Source of the DNA: Notospermus geniculatus
Lineage: Eukaryota; Nemertea; Pilidiophora; Heteronemertea; Lineidae
Direction of reading: 5' to 3'
Length of the DNA: 64,000 nt
NCBI GenBank assembly: GCA_002633025.1
Contig: NMRB01001676.1
Span: forward strand, 60,796 to 124,795
A program made the position numbers and the translations under genes. Position 1 is the stretch's first letter. Each line of letters starts with the position of its first letter. Of this stretch, positions 29,276-40,600 are shown in pieces. Under the pieces are notes generated by a model. That model made no database searches, was not told where the DNA came from, and was given only the letters and a program-made list of their open reading frames with translations.

Positions 29276-32200
29276 ATGGCAGCTGTCGAAAACAGCATGG
29301 AAGCAATGTCTTTGAGTGAGTACTTCTCTCTTTAATAGCATGCCGAAATTCCCTGATTCCTCCATTCCGTTCCGATCGACTGACATGACTGAGTCTGAGT
29401 GGCATTCTCTCAATCTCATGATCTGGGTCTGCTGCTGCTGCTCTCTCTCTCTCTGTGCTGTGCTGGCTGGTCGTCATGGAATTAGGATGGTGTGTGCTGC
29501 GTCCTCCTTAATAAACAACATTTAGGCGACTAGGCCTGCCTAGGCATGCTATACTATTATAGGCCTAGGCTAGGTAGGCAGATGATGAAACGAAAGTGAA
29601 ATATAGGCCTAGGCCTACTAGCGATAGTAGGCCTAGGCCTAGCTTAGCTACGCCTATGGCTATAAAAAAAGATAGAAGATTGTCATTGATTAGCTACCGT
29701 ATCGCCGTCATGTTTCCCAATTCATTATCAGGCCTAGGCCTGCCTATGAACCTTCTATTGAATGATTTCAGCTGAACTCTATACCTCTGAGAGAGAGGGG
29801 TCTGATACATCTGGAGATGGCACTGCAGAAAAACCGTTCAAGACGATTCTCCGAGCCATGAAACATGCTGGAAAAGAACCTTTTCCCAGTATTTATGTGG
29901 ACGCTAAGCCAGACCCATCTGCTCCGGAGGGACAAGGAGATGCCAAGGTACTCAGCACTGATGAACATGATCATAATCTGTGTTATAATTGTAAATCTCG
30001 CTGATGGCTACCTTACATGTAAGCAGCAAGACTTGACTCTTCAGCACCTAAGGTGGCATTGTATCGACATTTCATTCTCTGCACACTGTCCACTTCATCT
30101 ATCTGTACATGTATCTTTTTAAAAAAATTCCATTTCTTTTCAGAGGTGGGATCTGGCTGCCAAATCGCAACTGAAGAAAGTGACGAAGATCTGGCAACGC
30201 GAGCAGCAGAAATCGAAAGATAAAGATAAAAAAGAAGCTGAAGATGCTGAACGTCGGAAGAAAAACTTGGAGGAAGCCAAGGATATTGTTATTGAGGAAG
30301 ATAAAAGTCTGCCAGAGGCTACACTGGTTAGTATAGAGCATCTTTTGCCAGTATGAAGGTTAGATCTGTTCATACCAGTTCTACAGTGGCCATAGGAATC
30401 ATCATCTTGTTGTTTTTCCTCAGGTGAAGCTGCGAGATGCAGAGGCATATCGAGACAAGAGAATCAAGGTGAAGGCATGGGTTCATCGTCTGAGGAGACA
30501 AGGTACGTCATGTCACTTCGTGATCTGTCAGTCTAGAGTTCCTGTGATAGGCAGTGGTAGACCCATCCAAAGAAACTCGGACACTTATTGGCAGCCAGAT
30601 TCAGCCACCTGAAGACGACCAGGGAACACTGGTAGAAACGTTGTGGATATGTATATGATGAGGAAGGAGTACCGAAAAACTTTGTGGTGTGTTATCAAGC
30701 CCTTCTTAAGAATGCGATAAAGAATTGGCAGCCTAATGCTTAGTGATGTNCAGTGTTCTCCAACTTCTGAGACAATTGGTGTGGCGGTATCCGGGCTCCG
30801 GCGGGGGGTCTGGGGGGCCTCCCCCAGAAAAATTTTTGCGTAGGTGGGCTGAGATGCGATTTCCTGCGTTCTGATGATGCAAAGACTGCATGTAACAGGT
30901 TCCTGCAACCCCTCATTTGAAATGGGAACGGTCCCAAACCAGACACAACAAAGCCACGTGGTCAGCCTCCAGTCAAAACAAGAGCACACGGTCAGGCCGT
31001 AGTACTGCTCAGGTGCAGTAGTTTTGGTCATGGCACCCTGCATAGTTCACGCAGTAACTTAGGACTGAAATGAAGGATAGGGCCATCTTCCTCCCTTCCT
31101 TTGTGAAGAAGAGCCAGGCATCATCTTCTGCAACATCAGCTGTCACTGTAGTTTGAACAAAATAAATTTCCTGGTGAATCCTAAACAGTGCCAGCAACGT
31201 TTCTTGTTCATCCAATGAAATTAGAAAGGGGTGTGAGAATCAGAAGTTTTCAACTGAGAGACAGACGTCAATCAACCTGTAACTTAGGCCCCTGACTCCT
31301 GATTGGCTATTGCCATATCTACCTGTGTCTGGCCGAGTGTCAATCAAACATGATGTTTGAATGACATTTGACTACTGACGGTCCCAGGCCACTGTCAGAT
31401 CGTGGGAAGATCAAAGGATGATGCCGACAAGTCGTGCTCGAGTGTGGTGTTTGTGGTTTAGGCCTGTGGTTAGCATGATGCATGATTACAAATATTGACT
31501 TTGTGTGCGATATGGTTGCTTCAGCGTAACTTTCGTCAGCCGTGGCGGGCAGTTTTTTTCTGTGGCGGCAGACTTTTTTGGTGTGGCGGGAACAGTCCGT
31601 TCGGCGTTTGGGTTGGCGGCAAGAAAATTTGGTGTGGCGCTGTGTACCCGTGGTATAGGAGTTGGAGAACACTGAATAGTAGTACGCCTAAAAAGAAGGA
31701 CGATTGTCATTGATTAGCTGCCGTATCGCCGTATGTTTCCCAGTTCATTATTAGGCCTAGGCCTGCCCTTGCCTATGATCGATGAACCTTCTAATTCTAT
31801 TGAATGATTTCAGCTGAACTCTATACCTCTGAGAGAGAGGGGTCTGATACATCTGGAGATGGCACTGCAGAAAAACCCTTCAAGACGATTCTCCGAGCCA
31901 TGAAACACGCTGGAAAAGAACCTTTTCCCAGTATTTATGTGGACGCTAAGCCAGACCCATCTGCTCCGGAGGGACAAGGCGATGCCAAGGTACTCAGCAC
32001 TGATGAACATGATCATAATCTGTGTTATAATTGTAAATCTAGCTGATGGCTACCTTACATGTAAGCAGAAGACTTGACTCTTCAGCACCTAAGGTGGCAT
32101 TGTATCGACATTTCGTTCTCTGCACACTGTCCACTTCATCTATCTGTACATGTATCTTTTTAAAAAAATTCCATTTCTTTTCAGAGGTGGGATCTGGCTG

Positions 32201-35200
32201 CCAAATCGCAACTGAAGAAAGTGACGAAGATCTGGCAACGCGAGCAGCAGAAATCGAAAGATAAAGATAAAAAAGAAGCTGAAGATGCTGAACGTCGGAA
32301 GAAAAACTTGGAGGAAGCCAAGGATATTGTTATTGAGGAAGATAAAAGTCTGCCAGAGGCTACACTGGTTAGTATAGAGCATCTTTTGCCAGTATGAAGG
32401 TTAGATCTGTTCATACCAGTTCTACAGTGGCCATAGGAATCATCATCTTGTTGTTTTTCCTCAGGTGAAGCTGCGAGATGCAGAGGCATATCGAGACAAG
32501 AGAATCAAGGTGAAGGCATGGGTTCATCGTCTGAGGAGACAAGGTACGTCATGTCACTTCGTGATCTGTCAGTCTAGAGTTCCTGTGATAGGCAGTGGTA
32601 GACCCATCCAAAGAAACTCGGACACTTATTGGCAGCCAGATTCAGCCACCTGAAGACGACCAGGGAACACTGGTAGAAACGTTGTGGATATGTATATGAT
32701 GAGGAAGGAGTACCGAAAAACTTTGTGGTGTGTTATCAAGCCCTTCTTAAGAATGCGATAAAGAATTGGCAGCCTAATGCTTAGTGATGTGAATCCTTGA
32801 TGTACTGTGGGTAAGGTAACACTTTGTTGGCCATTGTTCATTTACTCCTACATGTCCTAGTCTATTCAAACTGCTTCCTTCTCCATTCAGGTAAAGCCAT
32901 GATGTTTGTGGTTCTGCGAGATGGCACAGGATTCCTTCAGTGTGTGTGCAGTGATAAGCTGTGTCAGACTCATACAACGCCTTGGTCCTCTCAACGGAAT
33001 CGACCGTGTGTATGTATGGGACTCTCAAAGTCGTACCGGAAGGAAAATCAGTAAGTAATTAATGTGGATTCACATATGTGACCCTCCATTACAAAATCAG
33101 TCGGAAGTCGCTCTGAAGTTGGCAAGTTGGAATGAATTATCTGTCAATTTCAATGTTGTCTGTCTGTTGTGAAGTGATTCTGTTTCTTTCCTTATCTCCT
33201 GGTGTCATCTTGGTACATTTACGCTCATTTTCCGTACGACTTCCGACTGGTTTTGTGGTGGAGGATCAAATATGTTTCATTATATCTGTTTGAAGTGTTG
33301 CATTTACTGGTACATTACATGTATATCATTTTTCGTTTTTCAGGCACCAGGTGGCCATGAACTTGATGTAGATTATTGGGAGTTGATTGGCCTGGCGCCA
33401 GCTGGAGGTGCTGACAACCTCCTCAACGAAGACGCCCATGTTGATGTACAACTTGACAACAGGCACATGATGATAAGAGGAGAAAACGTAAGATATTCTC
33501 AAACATGTCTTCTTCAACTTCCTTGATCATCTGATATGTTGTGTTTTGAATCACACTCCCAAGACCTGCTGTTTGTAAACTCGATTATTGCCACTGGAGT
33601 AATGTCAGTACCTCAGGCAATACTTGCCCAGACACTCTTTTTGCAATGCTTGGTTCTTATTGAGTTCATTGTCTGGCCTTTCAGACTTCCAAGATCTTAA
33701 AGATGCGTTCAGTGCTGATGAAATGCTTTAGGGACCATTACTATGACCGTGGCTACTTTGAAATCACTCCTCCAACGATGGTGCAAACTCAAGTAGAAGG
33801 AGGCAGTACTCTTTTCAAACTTGATTACTTCGGTGAAGAGGCCTTTCTCACTCAGTCATCACAGCTGTACTTAGAGACATGTCTACCTGCCTTAGGAGAT
33901 GTCTACTGTATAGCAGAGTCATATCGGGCGGAGATGTCAAGAACTAGGAGACATTTAGCTGAGTAAGTTAACCTCACATCACATGGCTCCAAAGAAACAA
34001 GGAGCACAAAAGTCGACACACAAAATGATGATATATACGAAGTCAACTTCGAAAAATTTTGCAAATTTTCGACCCCAACCAGGGTCTTCCTCAGGTACTT
34101 TTCAGTATAGAACTCCAGAAAAGACTGAGCTGAATCCCAAATGTAGATCTAAAGTATCCTGTACAAACAGGCCGTGTCAAAAATTAAGGTAGAATAGAGT
34201 CCAAGCCCCATAAATTGGTTGCTAGACCTGACAACAAACAGAGTGTCTGTAATAAGTGTAAAGCTTGATTAGGCACATGGCTGATGGAGATATGGTGCCA
34301 GTTACACTTCCAGCATTACCCAATATATTGGTGAATTGATGCGGGTGGAAACCAGAGGATGTGTTGACCAGCACTGTGGCTTGACTAGATTTACTATTGT
34401 CTGTACTATAATCAGATCATTTGTTCTGTTTACAGATATACCCATGTAGAAGCAGAATGTCCGTTTATTACATTCACTGATCTGTTGGAGAGGCTGGAAG
34501 ACCTGGTCTGCGATACGGTGGACAGAGTCCTCAAGTCACCCTTGGTTCATATACTCTATGAACTTAACCCTGTAAGTCAGTTTCCTTTCTACATTTCTTT
34601 CCCGTAAAGTTGTGGTGCATTAAGTCAGTAGATCTGAATTTGGGATCAGGATCATGGAACTGAGGTTCGGAAAGCTGCATTCTGCATAAATGATTACCGG
34701 TATATTGTACTTTTTTCTTCATCATGTCTGCAATTGCTAAAATCTTACTCGTCAGGATTTCAAGCCACCAAAACGTCCCTTCAAACGCCTGGAGTATGTT
34801 GACGCCATCAAGTACCTCAAAGAAAACAACATTACAAAGGACGATGGGACATTCTACGAATTTGGTGAAGATATCCCAGAAGCCCCGGAAAGAAAGATGA
34901 CAGACCAGATCAACGAACCAATCTTTCTGATTCGCTTCCCAGCTGAGATAAAATCGTTCTACATGCAACGATGTGACGATGACCGGAGACTCACTGAATC
35001 GGTAGGGTTTGTCAGTTAATGAGGCCTAGTCGGTTTGAAGATTTGTCCTCTGGCCGGAGTGTGACCTTGGCAGTATCGTCTAGTTACATTATGCCACATT
35101 TATCCGCCTTGAAAGATGACAGCAGATGGCCAAAACATAACATAGACAGAATTTGTCATTGTTTACCTGTCTCTGGGACTTCCATTTTGTCCCCATTCAA

Positions 35201-35947
35201 TCTTCTCTTTTCTACCCCTTGTAGCTTGCAGCCAACTTTATTAAAACCCCATCGATTTACTTTCCAGGTAGATCTACTGTTACCAGGTGTTGGTGAGATC
35301 ATTGGTGGCTCCATGAGGATGTGGGATGAACAAGAGTTATTGGATGGCTACAAGAGAGAAGACATTGATCCGACACCTTATTATTGGTATACTGATCAGG
35401 TGAGGACTGGGTCCATGACTTTATGATGAATCTGTGCGGCACTGCGTGGACTTGACGATCAAAGATAGTTCAGGCCACACTCTGATTGTTTATCAGCCTG
35501 ATCCATTCCATGGACTGTCAGGGGTGTCGCTGTGGAAACAGCAGTACCTGTCATGCCCCCAGTGAGATCACCAGTTCAATCCCGGTCAGCCCCCAGTGAG
35601 ATCACCGGTTCAATCCCGGCCAGCCCCCAGTGAGATCACCAGTTCAATCCCGGCCAGCCCCCAGTGAGATCACCAGTTCAATCCCGGCCAGCCCAGTGGC
35701 TATCTAAGAATGTGCTACAGAGACTACTCTCTCCTCAGCATTGTAGGTTTTGTCTGTGGCTCTCGTTTCCTTCCATTATATAAATATTCATTCATTCGGA
35801 ATGATTCCCTTTCAGAGAAAATATGGCACGTGCCCTCACGGTGGATACGGTCTTGGTTTGGAGAGGTTCCTGACGTGGCTGCTGAACAGACAACACATTC
35901 GAGAAGTCTGCCTTTATCCTAGATTTGTGGAACGATGCAAGCCTTAG
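29276..35947 (+). CDS. NARS1: Cytosolic asparaginyl-tRNA synthetase, frameshifted in exon 5
   Basis: Class II synthetase that charges tRNA-Asn. Exons: 29276-29315; 29772-29947, 30144-30326 and 30424-30502 (second copies 31814-31989, 32185-32367, 32465-32543); 32891-33050; 33344-33487; 33685-33962; 34436-34571; 34756-35001; 35268-35399; 35816-35947 (TAG). Length is about 567 residues if exon 5 is in frame (human 548). Features in order: the eukaryotic N-terminal extension ([11 protein letters not shown], then a Lys-rich helix), an OB-fold anticodon domain ([11 protein letters not shown]), the catalytic core with motif 2 region [15 protein letters not shown], and motif 3 [15 protein letters not shown]. 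Exon 5 is 160 bases but its neighbours demand two fewer or one more; the shift lies near 32967-32974. AATAAA is at 35996-36001. Confidence 0.95.
30751..31674. mobile_element. hAT-like element of about 924 bp in NARS1 intron 1
   Basis: The ends are CAGTGTTCTCCAACT and AGTTGGAGAACACTG. The termini resemble those of the element at 49589-50096. It begins directly after the N at 30750, so its left flank and target duplication cannot be read. No transposase frame is visible. The body contains GTGGCGG-rich blocks. Confidence 0.6.
31702..32790 (+). repeat. Second copy of NARS1 exons 2-4 (probable alternative haplotype)
   Basis: Repeats 29678-30749. The two copies of exon 2 differ only at three silent positions (CCG/CCC, CAT/CAC, GGA/GGC). 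The block is 438 coding bases and in phase. The first copy ends at the N at 30750. The copies fit two alleles better than a real exon duplication. Confidence 0.85.
33077..33269. mobile_element. TGTGACCCTCC-type MITE in NARS1 intron 5
   Basis: The ends are TGTGACCCTCCATTACAAAA and TTTTGTGGTGGAGGATCA. The inner AGTCGGAAGTCGCTCTGAAG matches the copy at about 14840. Confidence 0.6.
35556..35696. repeat. Minisatellite, about 34-bp unit, four copies, in NARS1 intron 10
   Basis: Unit AGCCCCCAGTGAGATCACC, then AGTTCAATCCCGGCC, repeats four times with few changes. The GGTTCAATCCC in one unit resembles a tRNA B box, so the unit may derive from a tRNA-like sequence. Confidence 0.8.
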
Positions 35948-36001
35948 GTTAAATTATCATGTGTTGAAATAGTGCACTGAAAATCAAATTAATGAAATAA
36001 A

Positions 36002-36886
36002 TTATGATGCAAACAGCTGAGCTGCCGGGTTCGTGGTTGAATTGAACTTGAAAAAACATTTATCCTCCCACCCTCTCTACATGTTTTTCTTCATGGGCAA
36101 CCTTTCACAGTGCTTCACGTTTGAAATCTGCAGGAGCTCGATCAGTTGAGCTCCTCATAAGCTCGAGGAGAGCTGTTCACACTCGTCAAGGAGAGCTGTT
36201 CACACTCGCGCCTGAACTTCAAGGATGCCAAGGAGCACGGTCAGTTAAGCTCCTCGGTGCAATTTTGTGGACGTGCAGGGGCGCAAGTGTGATTGCGCCC
36301 GTCTTACATGAAGCACTGCTTTCACTGCCTTTCATGGTCTTTGATGACCATGATCTCCATTCATTTGTTATTAGGGAACTCACTAATGGGTTGATTACTT
36401 TTAGAAGAGCTGTGACCATTCCTTGAAGTTGCATCATCCAGCCCCAAAATACCCGTGGAAAAGTCCTTGTTTCCAAACAAACAGCCTCATCTGTAGGTTT
36501 TAGTGTGCTTGAATGTGACCAGAAGACTGGCGAAGGGCTGTTTGTTTCATAACCTCTTAATAGGCTGGTAAAGTTAGCGTAGATCTGCAAATTCAAATCT
36601 TATTTTAATATATATCCAAGAAGGTATTCAACATGCGTCAATAGGCCTACATCTGACTATTTATGCAGTACATGTACTTTAAATTTATGATTCTCGACAG
36701 TTGGTCTAGGTTCACACTATTATGACAATACATCATAATACATGCATTGTCTCTATGTGCTCTCTATCATGTCACCATCATTTTGATTCAATAAATTATG
36801 TCTTACAATCTACATTTTCCTTCTCTGTGGATCTTTTCCCTTGAGCTCAAATAACCCTCTTTCTCCAAGAAGTGACTTCTCTGACC
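36002..36886. other. NARS1 3' flank with no recognised gene
   Basis: Short direct repeats of GAGAGCTGTTCACACTCG-type sequence occur near 36167-36210. No coding exon, RNA gene or complete mobile element is apparent. Confidence 0.45.
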
Positions 36887-37113
36887 CACAGGGACTTGAG
36901 GCATGCATTGCAGGGGTGGTGGGTGTGTTACAGAGGTCCAATAACACACCCCTGAGTAATGCCACGGTATACTGACGTATACCTAGTAGAAAAATAACGT
37001 TATTTTTCTACTAGGTATACGTCAGTATACCGTGGCATTACTCGGGGGTGTGTTATTATTGGACCTCTGTAACACACCCACCACCCCTGCAATGCGTGCC
37101 TCAAGTCCCTGTG
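36887..37113. mobile_element. Near-perfect palindromic MITE with 8-bp target duplication
   Basis: The element starts CACAGGGACTTGAGGCA and ends with the reverse complement at 37113. Its arms meet near 37002 with almost no loop. It is flanked by CTCTGACC at 36879-36886 and 37114-37121. An 8-bp duplication and CA...TG ends fit hAT. 227 bp, non-coding. Confidence 0.8.
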
Positions 37114-37526
37114 CTCTGACCCTCATGAAAACTTGCTGCAACTCAGTTTGGCCTGTCATACAGCTAGGCCCTCCATGCTGAGTATCACAGGGGCACTCGT
37201 CATCACTTGAGAAGCGGTTCAACGCGCTGTACAGCATGACAACCCTTCATCAAAGGCCTGGATAGTGTTGTAACTCCCCCTAGGCATAGAATTCTTATGT
37301 GTTTCAATAGAAGGCACTGCTCCCCGGGACTGCTCCACGAGTTGGTGCTAACATCGTCTTGTTGGACAAGACACCAGTCTTATCATGTTGGTGCCAGATT
37401 CCGCCGCCAGGGAATGGTGAGGCATACCTCATGCATACAGTGGCCCTTTAAAACAGAAATTGATCAATTGGCGAGTGCTGCCACCTATCGCTAGACTGTC
37501 ACTCATCAGAGAGGATTTTATTCAAG

Positions 37527-37562
37527 ATGGCAGATTGTGAGGTGGTGGATTCCGGAAAGTAA
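37527..37562 (+). CDS. Upstream open frame of DMXL, 11 codons
   Basis: An ATG in a good context (AAGATGG) starts MADCEVVDSGK and stops 46 bases before the DMXL start codon. If it lies in the 5' UTR it could lower initiation at the main start. The transcription start is not known, so this is inferred. Confidence 0.35.
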   Translation: MADCEVVDSGK

Positions 37563-37608
37563 TGAAATTTAACGATTTTAACCCAATAAAAATAAGATAT
37601 TAGGGAAC

Positions 37609-40600
37609 ATGAACCGACACCAGGTCCTTACAGGTGCGGTCAACGCAGGAGACCAATGTTTTTCGGTTGGGAGTGTAGAAGGGGTGCATTTTACGGTAGG
37701 TATCTGTTGATGCAAATTCGACGGGAGGAGGGTTGCTCTGCACTCATCACATCATGCATTCATGATGCACTGCACTCATCATGCACTCATGGAGTGCTGT
37801 CATCATCATGCAAGACAATTTATGATTTAGGCCTATCTCTCAGTAGGCCTAGCCATGGTAGCAGGCTATGGAAGGACTAGTCTCAGTAACTGGGACTCTG
37901 TATGCTCCGCTTTTGCTTTTACAAACTGACTTTTACATAGCGCGCACGGGGGTAGTTTCGGGTAATATCACGGGTATAGTGACGACCTTCCCAGAAATCC
38001 AGCTCTGCAGGCATTCTGCGCCATGACACACATTCCCTCTTCCGGTCGGCGGATGAATATCGATGAGAACTACTTTTTACAACAACTTCGGCTGAAACCG
38101 CGCTTGCAATAAATAAATTATCGATGATTTACAACCGTTTTGAAGAGTAGTGTAGTATCACGGAATTTCGGCTATCTTCGTGGGTTTGGTGTTTAACATC
38201 GCGGGAACTGGCATTCGTCGTTGATGCGGTAAGTATCGCGGATGAAGTCGGGGTGAATCACGGATTGCCGCCATACATCGCGGACCAACGTGTGTACAGG
38301 ACCAGATGGAGAAAACAGCGGCAATACAGCCCTGATTACTGTTGTTGCACATTAGGAAGTCAATAAACAACACAAAAAAATTAATAAGTTGCCAAGTAAA
38401 TACAGGCGAAATACAAAAACAGGTCGCCGATCTCATCCANCGCGATCGCGCTCGAGCACCATCACGCGCCTAAATTGCCGTCAAGGCGAGTGAAAAATGG
38501 CGCACGCCGAAAAAATCAAAACATCAAAATCCGTGCGCCTACCATTTTCTTCGTTCGATACTTGGATCTTCCGTCAATCATGTAAACAAGCTGATGTATT
38601 CTGCCCATTCCTCATAAATATGATCGAGAAACGCCAGCTTTGGACATCACAATGCGACTTCAGCATTTCAATCTGAGAGACACCGTTACATTTCCAAGTC
38701 CATTTCTCCCAAACTTCTGCTTGCATTCTTCAATAATTTATTTGGCTCTCATCCAGGAAGAATGCTCTTTCCAGTCATACCAAATTTGTTTGCCAAGTTC
38801 TTTTCAGTAAACAGATATTTACTTAAAATGACTGAACTTACTTGCGACCGCTGGCCTTTCGGCCGCATGGTATCAACGATCTTTTTGGCGGGAAAATGCT
38901 ATAACAAGAGGGCCATCGATCTGATGCTCAACTGCATTCAATAGTAATCATCAGCTAACAAGATGGTCTTATGCAAAACGGGGTTGTATTGGTATTGGTT
39001 TTTTTACAAGGGATTAGCATTGTGTATTGGAAGTGTTTAACCCATTCCAACGTGACCATATTTGAAGGTTTAACCCCTTGATCACTAAAGATATTTTTAT
39101 CACTGTAATCAACTTATAGACAGTGAAATATTTACTCAGAATGGTTGTTTACAGTACACATACCTGTATTATTGTGATTTAACCCTTTGATCCCTGAACA
39201 ATGACAATGTTCTAGGCAGAATAATTCTGGTACAGATGCCGTAGCTGTGTCTGGTACAGGATAATGATCTGGTTGGCATAAAAAATAGAGCACCTAGACC
39301 TATTTAGGTGAGCCTTTTTTCACTCGCCTTGGTATTTTTCCCTTCAAGCACTGGTGGCTGTAGCAGTCGTGTTGGATTTCAGTGCACATGGATCATGGAG
39401 AACTCTGTCTGTGCGAACTGTGTCCGCACACCACCCCCTTTTGCTTTTAGAAACTGACATTTACATAGCGCGCATACAGGCAATAGCCGTCAGATATCAT
39501 ATCGTAAAAGAAGCAAGGCGATATTGTTACCGTAACTAACGGAAGCCACAACCCAAGAAGGAGGGGAGAAGACATGGGTGAAATGAAACTGAAACTACAT
39601 GTAGCAGAGGCAGGCAGAGCAGAGGAGCTGGGGGGGGGGGCAGGGCATCTAGGGTAGCCCTAATGAATTATTATTGAATAGGCCTCTAGAATCAGTGGTT
39701 GCTCACAATCAATGCTGGTGCCAGGACACTTGTTATTCAATTCATTACTGTATTATTGACAGTGTCGATTTCAATGCAAATTGCAGTGTCGTCTCTTTAC
39801 TGATGCCCTTTCAATTCTTGTTTATTTCAGGCCTATGCAACAGGATGTGATATTGTGATATTAGCCAGTGATTTCCAGCGTGTTCAGATCATTCCCGGAG
39901 CCACTCATGGAAATGTTCAAGTCGGAAGTTTGGATTGCTCTGAAGATACAGGAAAAGTAGGTATCCAGGTTAATCGAAATAATTAGCTCTAGTGTCTGGA
40001 TGAGTATGAGTGATTGAGTCTCTATCATAATGATAATGTCAACCGAAACCAAAGTCAACACCCCATCTCGCTTTCATTATTATCATTTTTGCTGGTCACC
40101 CATCCAACCGTCCAAGTGCTGACCACACTCGGAACCCAAGGTGTCATCCACTAGGCCACAAAGGAAATCCTTCATGGCCTGTGGGTCACGCCGTGCCATA
40201 ACTGGGGGTACTACATCCTTCCCTCCTTCCCCTGTGAACACCCATCCCCTCAGTCCTTCACTTTAGGCTGTCCATTCTCATGAAGGCCTACCATGTGCAA
40301 CAAGAAAAAACTTCCTTGTAAAAAAATCATGCATGTCTGAAAAGCACAGTCAGTGGTCCAATCCAACTAAACAGTCATGACACTGAGTGATAGTTGCACA
40401 ACGTAAACATGTTCTGTGCCTTTGCATGACAATAACAAACAATACGCATGACAAGACACTCGTGACATCATCTGACTTGTAAGGTCCACCACATGTGTCT
40501 GATCAATGGAGGTCCCACTCGACCCCAGTACGATTACCTTCAGGTCGTCAATAAATGATAGTGATCTAGCAAATCATCTGATTTGGTGAAATTTGTTTGA

